Below are positions 1 to 11,100 of a stretch of 64,000 nt of DNA, one piece after another. Under the pieces are notes generated by a model. It saw nothing but the letters and a program-made list of their open reading frames with translations. It had not been told where the DNA came from and did not search any database. The stretch is from Exobasidium rhododendri (lineage: Eukaryota; Basidiomycota; Exobasidiomycetes; Exobasidiales; Exobasidiaceae), in assembly GCA_026210745.1 (NCBI GenBank), contig CP110632.1:2479001-2543000 (forward strand), read 5' to 3'. Made by a program: the position numbers and the translations under genes. Within the stretch, counting starts at the first letter, position 1; each line of letters starts with the position of its first letter.

Positions 1-32
1 TGATTCCCACTGCGAGCCACGTACGAAACGCA

Positions 33-3000
33 ATGGATTACAGCGGCAGCGATAGACGTCGAGAAGGAGGAGCCTTGCCGAGCGCGATGGCTCCTCAAGC
101 AGGACCAGCATCCAACATCATGATAAACAGCGAAGCATCGTCTTCGACTCCCATTCCACACAGAATATCTCATCAGCCAGCAATCGCTTCACCACTTCGT
201 CTAGCGATCAATACCCCTTCTCCATCACTAAGTTTCGACGACAATTCCCCAACTGCGTCGCCCTTGACCTCTGTCGATCAACAATCAGAAGAGGCACTTA
301 GACCAGTGGGTGTCATGCAGCGAGCAAAATCGCACCTTGATGTGTCAGGCGGAGAAAGCAGTGGTTCAGGAAGCGGAAGCATCACTCCCACACCTCATGC
401 TCTCCCTCTACATCATTCTCATCAAACATATCAAGAGCCCACAACTTCTAATGACAAAAGGCGACATTCGGACACAGATCACCTTTCCGTACATATGGAT
501 GGATCTTCCTTGTCTGGTCAATGGTCCAGCGTGAACCCGTCTCAACAGCAAATGCATCTTTCACAATCGCGCTTTGTTCCCCTTGCTAGTGATGGCGTTG
601 ATTTGAGAAGGGGGGAGACTTCGGGGACCGGGCTCTTGAGTACCAATTTCGTATCTGGAGCACTGGCACTGGGCCCTGGTGGCTATACGTCTTCAGTCGA
701 TGCTGATTACTACTCGTTACCACCATCACGACTAGTTTCGCGCACACCAACGCCAGTGCTGAGCGATGGTCAAGTGCCAACGAACTCAATGATTCTCAAT
801 GCGGCACCTTACCAATCCTCAAGCCCTGTCTTTGCTAGCTCAACAGCGACGGAAAGTGACGGTGACGAATCAGACTTCCCCAGTGCGCCAGGATGGGGAG
901 GAGCAAAAGAGGTAGCGTCCATGTTCGGATTCGGAAGTAAGGGAAACGAGTACAAGAGACTATCAGGCAAAAGTAACCATATCATGGAAACAAGAAAAGG
1001 GAGAAAGTGGAACGATCTACCAGATACCCCAACGATGGAATCACAGAGCGGATACAGAGGCAAAGACCGTTCAAAAGGCTTTGAAATTGCGGCTGGATTG
1101 ACACCGAAGATGAGATCGGGCGCACTTTTAGATCCGAGGAGCAGTCGAATGAGTCGAAGGAAAAAGCAGTCATCTTCTTCCAAAATACCATGGCCCTTTC
1201 GTGTCTTTACCTCTCTGCTCTTCAAGACATTCCGAACCTTCTTTGGACCGATTCACCCCCTCACCATTATGATTGCACTCGCTTTGATTGCTGGATTTGT
1301 CACATCCGTCACGATGCTGATCATCTACATCCTAAATCCCGACAAAGAACCACTGCCTTGGAGGACCTATTGCCAACAGCAGATGCCCTTCCCTCACGCT
1401 TATGCAGATGCACTTGCACCGGTCAATGTTCTTGTAGGCGTGCTCACCATTGACAGCAAGTACGAACGAAGGAACATCATTCGACAAACGTATGCCAGAC
1501 ATACCTTACCTACCAACGCAGACGGCCACCCTTCCTCCAATGTGCAAGTGAAGTTTATTCTAGGCAAAGTTCGCAAGTCGCATGCTCGAAGGATAGCGCT
1601 CGAAATGGAGACGTTCAATGATATAGTCGTCTTGGACATGGAAGAAACGCAAAGTGCTCGAAAGACGCTTGGCTTTATGAAGTGGGCATCTGAGAATGCC
1701 ACTGTGCCCTTTCTTCGACCGGTGGGAGAGAATTGGAGCAATTTGAACACTGTTGTGCCCAATGCAGCATTGCCAGGAGGTCTGTCAGACTACGACATGG
1801 AGAGTAGCACGGTCCAGAGGGGAGAGCAACGCTATCAACTAGGGTGGAAAAAGGTTGATTACGTGGTCAAGGCAGACGATGATTCTTTCATCGTCTTGAG
1901 TGAGCTGGAGAGACATCTGCGAGTAGCTCCTAGGAGGATGACCTACTGGGGTTACCTGATCAAGAATTGGTTCATGGGAGGGGAGGCCTATGCGCTGTCA
2001 TTTGATCTAGTGGAATGGTTGGCACATTCGTCTGAAGTCAGTCGAAGTGCTAAAGGAAAGGAAGATACCCGCACGCCGCAATGGATTGCATTCCATCCCA
2101 ATCGATCTTCCATCAATTGGGTGTCGGAGCATTGCTGGATTTACGACCATCCCAAGGGAGGCTCGCCCTATTCGCATGGCTTCTTGTTCCCCGACTACGT
2201 GGAGAAGATTAAACTAGAGGCCAGAAGAGGACTGAGCGAGCAAGAGATTGCCTATCGAGGGGGTGAAAGAGCCAGTCAATCGTACTCTACCGTGACAAAG
2301 TGGCATCAAAAGTACAGCGGGCCTCGAAGAGACTTGACGATCGAGGAAGAGGTGGAAGCGTTGGTCGAAGGAGGCGGTAGGTGGGCAGGAACGTGGGTCA
2401 GAAATCAAGATGGCAGTGAAGGTGAAAGCTGGATGCCATACCAAGATATCGTCTACCAAGCAGACGATGCCAGATTGTCGCCTTCTGTCACAAGCGTCAG
2501 TGGGAATTCTGTTTTGGCAGAGGATGCAGGATGGGAACCGATTTCTCGATTGCACATCTATGGCTCGATAGATTCTTCCGACGATACCTCTGCTACAAAC
2601 ACTACCACCAGTGCTACTGCCACTTCTACCACCATCAAGGGAGCATCGCAAGAAGCAATAAAAGAGAGAGATCTACTTGCCGATCTGACCAAACTACCCA
2701 GTCATTTGCTGGGTCATCCGTCAGACGATGAAGCTGATCGTATGGGCGACAACCCTTCCCCACTACACTACTCTCGCCAGAGTGAATACAGTCCAGACGG
2801 CAGTCTTCATCATCAACCACATCACCAACATCGACCTCATCTTTTACCTCGCCCAAGTCACAAGGATGGAAAGGGAGAGTATGCTGCTTTACGAGCTCAA
2901 CGATACCTGAATAGACCTCATGGTGGAACGGTAGTCGTCCACTATTTAAAGAAGACTGAATCATGGTTAGAGACGGCTTTGGCGTTGTCGGGCAAGCCAA

Positions 3001-3383
3001 CCATGTGGACCAATGGTGCGGGTGGGATTGGAAAGGAGTGGAGGATGGGCGGTAGTCCATTACTTCGATCCGATGGCTACATCTTCCAGGGTAGAAGCCA
3101 ACCAAGACCGATGGATGACAGAGTAGCGCCCTCCGAAGAGGCTTACACAGTCTCGAGTAGCAGCAGCAGCAGCAGCAAATCAAAGGCAAAGGAAAGCCAA
3201 GAGAAGCAACAATTACACCAACATCATGAGCCAGCCCAACAAGAAGAGCCACAAGAGCAAACGCAAAATCAAGTGACAAATCCTGATCAACATCCGCAGT
3301 CGCCGCCGCCGCAACACACCTCTATCAACGCTCCTCGACCTCGTATCGGCAGAGGAGGGCTAGTGGAGAAGAGACTGGGGTGA
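33..3383 (+). CDS. GT31-family (beta-1,3-galactosyltransferase-like) type II membrane protein
   Basis: Single-exon frame of 1,116 residues. A serine-rich cytosolic N-terminal region of about 400 residues precedes one membrane helix (about residues 407-436, LTIMIALALIAGFVTSVTML). A lumenal Galactosyl_T-like domain follows. Its landmarks are the RRNIIRQTYARH segment near residue 485 and the metal-binding DDDSF motif at about 616-620 (VVKADDDSFIVL). The C-terminal 350 residues are low complexity, with His-, Ser- and Gln-rich runs. The family transfers sugars in the Golgi; the sugar and acceptor here cannot be inferred. The protein is much longer than animal GT31 enzymes (about 330-400 residues) because of both extensions. 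The frame stays open through positions 3-32, so the true start could lie upstream of the window; the ATG at 33 is the first one visible. It converges on the SRC1-like gene. Confidence 0.8.
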   Translation: MDYSGSDRRREGGALPSAMAPQAGPASNIMINSEASSSTPIPHRISHQPAIASPLRLAINTPSPSLSFDDNSPTASPLTSVDQQSEEALRPVGVMQRAKSHLDVSGGESSGSGSGSITPTPHALPLHHSHQTYQEPTTSNDKRRHSDTDHLSVHMDGSSLSGQWSSVNPSQQQMHLSQSRFVPLASDGVDLRRGETSGTGLLSTNFVSGALALGPGGYTSSVDADYYSLPPSRLVSRTPTPVLSDGQVPTNSMILNAAPYQSSSPVFASSTATESDGDESDFPSAPGWGGAKEVASMFGFGSKGNEYKRLSGKSNHIMETRKGRKWNDLPDTPTMESQSGYRGKDRSKGFEIAAGLTPKMRSGALLDPRSSRMSRRKKQSSSSKIPWPFRVFTSLLFKTFRTFFGPIHPLTIMIALALIAGFVTSVTMLIIYILNPDKEPLPWRTYCQQQMPFPHAYADALAPVNVLVGVLTIDSKYERRNIIRQTYARHTLPTNADGHPSSNVQVKFILGKVRKSHARRIALEMETFNDIVVLDMEETQSARKTLGFMKWASENATVPFLRPVGENWSNLNTVVPNAALPGGLSDYDMESSTVQRGEQRYQLGWKKVDYVVKADDDSFIVLSELERHLRVAPRRMTYWGYLIKNWFMGGEAYALSFDLVEWLAHSSEVSRSAKGKEDTRTPQWIAFHPNRSSINWVSEHCWIYDHPKGGSPYSHGFLFPDYVEKIKLEARRGLSEQEIAYRGGERASQSYSTVTKWHQKYSGPRRDLTIEEEVEALVEGGGRWAGTWVRNQDGSEGESWMPYQDIVYQADDARLSPSVTSVSGNSVLAEDAGWEPISRLHIYGSIDSSDDTSATNTTTSATATSTTIKGASQEAIKERDLLADLTKLPSHLLGHPSDDEADRMGDNPSPLHYSRQSEYSPDGSLHHQPHHQHRPHLLPRPSHKDGKGEYAALRAQRYLNRPHGGTVVVHYLKKTESWLETALALSGKPTMWTNGAGGIGKEWRMGGSPLLRSDGYIFQGRSQPRPMDDRVAPSEEAYTVSSSSSSSSKSKAKESQEKQQLHQHHEPAQQEEPQEQTQNQVTNPDQHPQSPPPQHTSINAPRPRIGRGGLVEKRLG

Positions 3384-3713
3384 AAAAAAAAACACTAAAT
3401 TGAAACAATTGTACTTTTCTCTCTTCTTCTTTCCATCACACGAATGTTTCCTTCACCAATTATACATTAGCATACCACCTTATTCGTACTGAAGGGTCCT
3501 CTACCAGCTTTGAGACTGCGACTGATGAGTTTGCGACTGATATGATTGCAGCGGTAGATGAAGAGCTAAGAAGAAGATAGTGAGAAGAGATAGTACACAT
3601 ACACAGCATGTTGTTTGTCATCAACGAATCTAACCGGGGAGGGGGGGGGGATTTCCCCAAGAAATTCAAGAAAGAGGGGGGGAGGGCTTTCGAGGAGGAG
3701 GGGTGGACACAGT
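3384..3713. other. Convergent 3'-3' spacer with a G10 run
   Basis: This 330-base spacer lies between the ends of the glycosyltransferase and SRC1-like genes and holds both 3' UTRs. It contains a run of ten G at 3641-3650 that continues into ATTTCCCC, giving a small G-run/C-run dyad. No gene is supported here; the short frames are low complexity. Confidence 0.6.
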
Positions 3714-5925
3714 TCATATCTCAGCGTAATCAATTCTTCCGTTTCCTCTCTTGACAAGCTTGTCGCTTTGATCTTCATCGCCCGCCTTTGGATTGATGGT
3801 ACCAATCCACTCCCAGACCTTTGACCATTCACCTTTTACTTTTGCCTGTCGAGTTCTTACATTAGTGTTCGCTTCTACTACTCTACTGACGGCTGTCCAA
3901 ATTCTTTTTCTTTCAGCTTCTTTCGCTTCATTGCGTAGGATGTCGTCTCTCAATTGTGGGATAGATAGGAAGCCATCCTTTTCGATGGTATTGTTCTTGG
4001 TCGAAATCGACAATCGCTTCGTCTCTTCTAGTCTAGACAAAGTCTTCGCCACCAGATCCTTGGTGCGGCTTTGCAACGATCGACGACCTCGAAAACGTAG
4101 GCGAAGCCATGATCCCGTCAATGTCAGAAACCCAGCAAGTAGGAGCCACATCCGTATCCTTTGCCAAGCAGTGTCGACCAGCAGCCTCACACTGCACTGC
4201 CACCCTATTCCTGCCCCCTTTCGCGTTGCATATAGATAAGAAGACGATGACGACGGTGATGACGCGGGCGAACTGTCTCCTCCTCCTCGAGACGTCACTC
4301 CTATACGATGTAATGCAGAAAGATCATCCATCGCCAACTTCCAAAGCTCCTCGAAGTACTCGTCTGGGTGTTCCGCCAAGATGCTACTCTTCCCTACTTC
4401 TACCTTCAACTGATCAAAGAGTTCTTCTTCAGGGAAAGCGTAAAGAAGTCCTCCATCAGACGCCTCTTTGCTCGAGCCCTTCTTGCTGGCAGCAATGTCC
4501 ATACGAGACGGTTTTCGTTTGCACTGCACATGACCTTTCCAAATTCGAAGTCTGTTCTCGATTTCATCAGCCAGATCAGCTGCCAAGATCACCTTGTGTT
4601 GATCGGGCAGGCACCGCGAACTCGTCATCGATAAGGGAACCAAGCTCTTGACCAAAGGAAGCTGTGTCAGCATGGAATTCTGAAGAACGAAATCGCTAGA
4701 TTCACACCTCAGCAATGATCCCCCTTCACACACCGCATGGGGAGGGCACGGCAAGCAGCTTGGTCTCAGCATGAGCGGTATCCGTAGTGTGACATTGGCC
4801 TTTTCGTCACCGTCTTCGATGGCTTGATGAGCTACTTGCCAATCCCTCGCCCTCCGATCCAACAAGGCATTTGAATGTCTGTCCTTGTCGCAGTAACCCA
4901 CTGTACGACTCTCAGAGGCAAACCAAAGCAAGTACGATATACTCGCTAGCCCTATCAAAAGCCACACAACACTTCTGGCCGTCTTCACATCCTCACTGCT
5001 ATCATCGTATGGCAGATCTCCGTTGGATAAAGCAGACTGTTTGGCATTATTCCTCTTGCGCTTTTGCAGAGTCGGACTAGATGGTGGCTCGTCGTATGCA
5101 TCACGGCTGATGTCTGCCTCCATCCCAGAGTCATCAGGTTCGTCTTCTTTCTTGAGATTGGCGATCTTGGAGACTTCCTTCTTGATCTTCTTGGACGCGC
5201 TCCCGATGACACGGGCAGGCGTGCTAGAAGCAATGCTGAGATCCATATAGTCGCGCAGAACGGTCGATGTCGAGTAGCGCGGCTGCGTTGCTTTGTTTGA
5301 CGGGAGAGACTTGCTTGACACTGGCTCAGACTGCAGAGGAATTGAGTGACGTTCAGCGTGCAGGAATTTCCGTGCTTCTCGAAATTTGCACCGTACTCAC
5401 CTTTCTGGCCCTCCTGGGAGCTGCTGAGTCTGGCGCCAGTGAATTTCGAGGACTTTGAAAAGGGTTGTTGATTGAAAAGGTCGACGCATTTCCCCCTTCC
5501 TCTTCTTCGTCTTCCGGTCCACTAACATCCCCAGCCCAAGAAACAGATCTTCTGCCTCGGTGCGGAGTGCCTGGACGTGATAGTGCAGATGGTGGCAACG
5601 ACGACTCGCTCTCACTATCATTGCTCTCGCTCTTTAAGATCGGAGAACTCGCTGTAGCACCAACGACTGTCACACCCTCTGCGCTTGGTCGGATGTTCCG
5701 GTCTTTATTCCTGGCAGCTTGCAGTGCCTCTCTATTGGACCGAATCTCTCGCTCGTATGCTCGGATCAAGTCAGCCTTTCTGGCACTGGACGGCACTACT
5801 ACGCCATGTTCCGACAGTAGCGCACGCAGTTGAATCACCTTGAGGCTGGCCGGGTCAAAGGTTGTCGAATAGGGATCGTTCGCACCACCGTCTTGAGACG
5901 CAGAGCTTCTAACACGGCTAGCCAT
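3714..5925 (-). CDS. SRC1: Src1/Heh1/Lem2-like inner nuclear membrane protein (HeH + MSC domains)
   Basis: Two exons, complement(5401..5925, 3714..5330), 713 residues. The 70-nt intron has donor GTGAGTACGG and acceptor CTCTGCAG and joins in phase 0. The ATG at 5925 (MASRVRSS) is the first in frame. Residues about 20-60 form the helix-extension-helix fold (KVIQLRALLSEHGVVVPSSA, KADLIRAYEREI). Basic NLS-like stretches follow (KKIKKEVSKIANLKKE, KRKRNN), then a first membrane helix near residue 295 (VVWLLIGLASISYLLWF). A Cys-rich lumenal part contains CLPCPPHAVCEGG. The second helix is MWLLLAGFLTLTGSWL. The C-terminal Man1-Src1 domain ends with VVEANTNVRTRQ and WEWIG. Such proteins tether chromatin, including rDNA and telomeres, to the nuclear envelope and take part in nuclear-pore quality control. 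The gene is divergent from the DUF7330-like gene. Confidence 0.9.
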
Positions 5926-6313
5926 GCCAAGCGTCAAGGGCACTTCACCCGGGAATGTGGTGGTTGCAGACGAGGAAAAGGATCAGACTCGAAGTTTGAT
6001 GTTGTCTTGCACGCTTCGGTTTCTTTAGTGTTGATCTCCACGTCATTCACGAACGTTGAAAACAGTGGTACCTCAGAAGAAGGCGCGTGGTCGCGCCGCG
6101 GCCTTCAATCTCTAGGAGAAAATAAAAGGAAAAGGTGTAAGAAATGGCTTAAAGGACTCTAATTCTTTGATTCGGCAGCTTGTCGCCGAGAAGGAAATAT
6201 AGAGGGGGGGCATTGGCCAAGACGTCAGACATTTTGGCGATCAAGGTGAACGGCGTCGTTGATTAAATCTTCTCTCTTCTTCCTCTTACGAAACTTGCAC
6301 ATGTACACTTGAC
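5926..6313. promoter_or_regulatory. Bidirectional promoter region, SRC1-like / DUF7330-like
   Basis: This 388-base spacer separates the two divergent start codons. It contains a GC-rich dyad-like patch at about 6085-6102 (GGCGCGTGGTCGCGCC) and a 7-G run at about 6203. No TATA element is obvious, and no gene is supported. Confidence 0.45.
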
Positions 6314-7089
6314 ATGCCATCATCAACTGTCACGCTACCACCGGACAATTGGACCGCATTGGTGAGCGGAGACAGCAGACCAGAACCAGTCCGCCACATC
6401 AACATTTATCACACGAGTCAGAGTATCAAAGGACAATATGCAATCTCACCTTTAGCCGAAGATCTCTTTCCACCAAGGTATGACTTGCCAACCGAGGTCG
6501 CGACCAGCAACAATACCTCAAGTGCCACGTTTGAGACCAAGAATAGCGCAATAGGTGTCAAAGTCTGGATATTGGGCAATGACACTCTTGTGAGGGAGCC
6601 GAAAGAAGCAGGAAAGAAAGTGGGAAAGCCGGTCAGCGTCTATGCGAAGACGTACATCGGTCACATAAAAGTTGAAGTGGTGAGTGACAAGAAGTGACGC
6701 ACTCACGGACTCCCTCCTGTGATTGAAGTTGTTGATTGAACTTATTCTCTCCGCCCACTCAGCCTCTTTATACCAATCCACTGCCTCTTTACATCAGGGC
6801 AAAGAGTCATAATGGAAACGTCCACATCCATATTCCACCTACCTTCTCAGGACTTCTAAGGTGGACTTGTGAGAGTGGTCAATTCAGAGCATCCAAGTCA
6901 GTCATGGCGCGATACACAACAGTGGGCGAACAGAAGAAGCATCGAGGGGTGGGAAAGATCAGACCGGCCGAATGGGTACAGAACAAGGAAGAGAGGGGTG
7001 ACTCGGCAGAGCTTCTCAGTACCAATGGGGGCATCATGCTCTATGATGCTGGAGAAGAATCGAATTCGTCTGCTTGTACGATTGCATGA
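6314..7089 (+). CDS. DUF7330-like conserved fungal protein
   Basis: Two exons, join(6314..6679, 6763..7089), 230 residues. The 83-nt intron (GTGAGTGAC ... CCGCCCACTCAG) is removed in phase 0 and yields the continuous segment IKVEV-PLYTNPLPLYIRAK. The second exon carries AKSHNGNVHIHIPPTFSGLL, which resembles the Ser/Gly-N-G-x-[IV]-x-[IV]-x-[LI]-P-x-x-[FY]-x-G pattern that I associate with the basidiomycete DUF7330 domain. That assignment is from memory and is tentative. There is no signal peptide or membrane helix, so a cytosolic or nuclear location is likely. The N-terminal half has a short polar PPRYDLP region. Function is unknown. Without splicing the first exon ends only six codons into the intron, so the joined form is preferred. 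Confidence 0.6.
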
Positions 7090-8160
7090 CCACACCAATA
7101 CTCTCTGTTTTATTGTCCTCCCCTCCCCTCTCTTCATTGTATACTAAGCACCTAATCGTGTATTATCCTGTAGAATTTGAATGCGTCGCCCATCTTCGGT
7201 GGGGCGTAGTCCTGGAGATGATGGCTTCGAAAGGTAGTTCTCCCTTTCGATGTTCTTCATCAGGGTGAAAGAGCAATTGTCAAGGCTACCGGAAAATTCC
7301 ATTCCCTCCTGCCACACACCCCCTCCTCCTGGAATGGTCCTTACCATTCACTCGAGCAAACGACCGTTCCAGCCTCGACAACCCTAATTAGGTTTCGAGA
7401 TAGAAGGTTGGACTAAGAAAAAAAGAGATTAGAGAATAAGGAATAGAAAATAGAGAACAGGCACCAAAGAATTACAAAAAGGTCAGCCTGTCCGGGAACT
7501 TTCCCTCGCGAATTATCGTAGACAGCCACGTGTCCCCCCTCTCGGTAGTTCCCTTTTAGGCTACCCGTACTAGCAATTCTGATTGAGTTACAGAAAGCTA
7601 CAGCTCTTAGTCTCAAAACAGCCTGTCTGCGATTTAGGGTGTTTCACATTAGATCATTTAATCGCTTTTTACATCACTGACTGCTGCAGCACCGTTTGTT
7701 CTGTTGCCCCTCTCTCGAGACGACCGAGGCCACGCAGACAGGAAAGGGAAATCACAACGTCCGGAAATCACCTGAAGATTGTGTCCGACTTCTTCGCTAG
7801 ATGCGCACAACGGCCGAACACTCTGCACCTCAAAATAATTCTCTCGAAGCACGCCTGAGAATCAACAATTGTTCGTCGGGTCGAGCTACGTGTTCCTCAT
7901 TCGGGCGCCTGGTAGCAGAACGTCGCTCTTGATCGCGGGGAAGCCCTCATTTCGACTCTGTTGCTCTGGCACATCAAGTTGTTGTGTCTCTTTCGCACGA
8001 GCGGATTGCGGTGCACTTGCACGTCTTTACTCCTACCCTCTGTTTCGTATCGAACTTCCTTCCGACCTTTGGGTTTCTTCACTCAGGCTGTGGAGCAAGT
8101 TGGACCTGAAACGTCCGCCTCATCTCCCTCTTTTCGGCCAAGCTTCCACACTTCACTACA
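7090..8160. other. Intergenic region upstream of the large 8.2-kb gene
   Basis: About 1.07 kb without a supportable gene; frames on both strands are short and biased. It includes the 3' UTR of the DUF7330-like gene and presumably the promoter of the 2,001-residue protein. Visible marks are a 10-bp palindrome CCTAATTAGG at about 7383-7392, a purine-rich patch at 7416-7460, and a CCACGTGT E-box-like site at about 7527. None can be assigned a factor with certainty. Confidence 0.5.
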
Positions 8161-11100
8161 ATGCCTTCCAATCCGTTCCGAAAGAGACTTGGCTCGATGA
8201 AGACGTCATCATCTAATCAGGGCATCACAATTACGTCTACTTCTAGCGCAAGCGGCTCCAACGGCAGCACCGGTCAACCGATGAAGCAATCCACGATGCT
8301 AGCTCTGCCGCCAGAATCCGACTATCGTGAGTAGAAGCGTTGCGAGGTAGTTCTCTTGATCGAGAAGCAAGTGCTGATATAATGACAACAATGCACTGCA
8401 TGCCACACTACTCTACTTTCCACAGGGTGAGTTGCTTGGACCTCCGCAGAGGTAGAAATTCCCGTGATACTAACAATCGTCCCGCTCTCCTTGCTCTCTG
8501 CCCTTTTGCCATCTTCCATTCCGTTATTAGCACATCACTGATCATGCCGCACCTCACCAAAAGATTTACTTTACTTCGCGCCCCAGATGGGACAATGGTG
8601 ACACCTGATGCAATGAGAGCTCACCTTCGCGCGCAAAGGGCAAGAGCGAGGGCAACAGGAGCGCCAGGTACGCTGAATTTCCTAACCGAAGAAGAGGAAA
8701 ACGAAATCATCGAGCAGCTCCGACATCAAACTCGACTGGAGATGCAAGAAGAAGAGGATTTTGAGCAAAATTATGGCCTGAATGAATTTGTCGGAAGTCC
8801 TGGTGAATTCAACGGAACGGATGGATTTGGTGGTACAGATGGATTTGGTAGTTGGGGAGGTATGGAAAGTCGCCCTGCATCGAACAAGACTGACAGCTAC
8901 ATTGATGACTCTCTTGCACGCTCCTTGAGCAACTTTCCGAGGGATGGCACCGGTAGTGACAACACTAGTCAGGAGCCAGCATTCGGCGGTTTCTTCAGTG
9001 GTCGAAGCTCAGCTCGAGATCAAGCATACATCAATGGGGTGCAAAAGACAAGGGCGGCCAAGGAAATGTCTACCTCGGGCTTCTGTGTGCCAGAGAGGAC
9101 AAATCGAGAGCTGGAGCAAGTGGAGGAAGCTGACGAGTTAGACAGCGACGAGGCTATGCCGGGAGACTTTATGCTTGCTGCAAAACGGGCCTCCAAGCAA
9201 GTCTCTGATCACACTTCAACGGGAAAGGTAGAGGCGAAAGACTCGCCGAATCGGAAAGAAGTTCCAGCTCAAGACTCTCAGCTTTTGACTACTCTGTCAC
9301 CCGAGGCGTTCAAGCGAGTCAGTACAGCGCTCCAAGAGGTCTTTGGTATGGTTGCTAGTCGAGTCGACGAAGGAAGTGAAGCTGGAAGCAGTAAGGGAGG
9401 TCGAGGAGTGGAAGAAGAGCTGAATGATCATAACAGTGAAAGCTTGACGGAAAGGAGAAGTCGCCAATCGATGGAAAGTGACGAGCACTCCTTCACGTCT
9501 GCTCGGTCCGACGTCCTTACCAGCACAGCACATGACAACATTCCTGATGTCGATGAAGGTGCTTCGATGCCGGCCATCGAGCGCAGCTTTGGTGCAACGA
9601 CCATGACCACCACAGACAGTTCGTCTACGATCACTCAAGCGAAGCAAATGTCTATTCTTCCCTCTGATCTGGGCCTATGGGAAAGGCAACCGAGTCAGCA
9701 GAGATACTCAGACCTGCCTTATGATCAAGGGAGTAGCACCTTCGCAAGTCCGTTTGAGAGCGTCACAGATCGTGAGAAGCCTGAGACTGACTCGATGAAC
9801 GGTGTCGAGGGTCGGAAGGAGAAGAACCCAGCAAGCCCCGGCTCCAATACATCTGATACTGCTGCTACTACCACCACCACCACCACCACCAAGGATGGGA
9901 GTAGCCAATCTACGTCAATGCAAGGCTCTATGGGCCCCTTACCCAGTCCTTTGCAGATGGGATTCGAAAGTGGAATGCAGAAGAATGATTTGAGCTCTCC
10001 TACTGCTGCCGGAGTTGCAGCAGCTGCCTACGTCGCTCAACATCAGCAAAATCAGCAACTGTTGCTGCAACAACTTCCACAGAAATGGAAGAGGCCGCTC
10101 TCACCTCCTTCGGCCATCTCCACGCAGAACGGCCAGAATATCTCCGCTCTTTCTGATAGAAGCATGGCCAGCCGAGGAGCAAGCATTGTGCGTAGTCCTT
10201 CTTCGGCCACCAACGACGTCTTATCTGCCAACGCCATTGCGGCTCGCTCGCCACGCTACTTTCCAGCTAGCTCGGGCCAATCAAAGCAAAGGTATGCGGA
10301 CGGATTTCGCTCGCCTGTCACTCCAAATAGTAGCAGCGGCATGGCCTTGAATCAGTTGCAGGCACAGCAGCACCAGCAGCAGCAGATGATATTCCCCCTC
10401 CCTCCATCACAGCTGCCATCGAGTGTGCAGCCAGAGCCCCGCAGTCAGTTGCCACCGACGCCACGGTCGATTCAATCGTCATATACTCCCGTCGATGCTG
10501 ACAAAGGAGGGGCAGAGTGGACGCAACAGCATGGTCAAGAGAGCACTGCTTTGGCGAGTGAGCAGAGGTCTACCGCCCTCAGTGAAGGAGGAGGAGAAGA
10601 AGAAGAAGAAGAAGAAGAAGAAGAAGAAGAAGAAGAAGGAGGAGACGAAGAAGAAGAAGCAGGCTTAGAGGAAGAGGACAACGACGTCTGGGCTAGAGTG
10701 GCTAGGAACACGGCTGCCTCACCGAAGGGATCAGATCACACAAGCCAGACGCTACTGCAAAACGCTGAGTCGAGATCACCGCCACCACCGCCACTCAGTG
10801 AAGCGGGCATCAGTCTGAACAAGTTACACGAAATCCAAAATTCTTTGATTCGATCGGCCAGTTCTAGAAAGGGGCCCGTTCCCGAAGGTGCTGATTTCAG
10901 TCGGTCGAATGATTCGGAAATGAGTTCCAGCGTTCCACCTCCTCTACCTCTTACCAGCACAGAGTCAACACCTCTGCGAGCTCACAAGCAGAGCAGTTCG
11001 TCCAGCAGTAGCTTGTCTGGTTCTCCCGCTGAAGTGAAGCTGGTGAAAGCAAGAGAACGAGCGAGGATGCTTGCAGAGCGTCAACAACAGCAACAGCTTA

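Noticed and set aside
8452-8530. Alternative acceptor at 8451/8452 giving an extra in-frame segment in place of the 1-nt exon
   Set aside because: It would place the perfect TACTAAC branch site inside coding sequence, needs the weak acceptor CCGCAGAG, and adds residues (RNSRDTNNRP) that look intronic. Not fully excluded.
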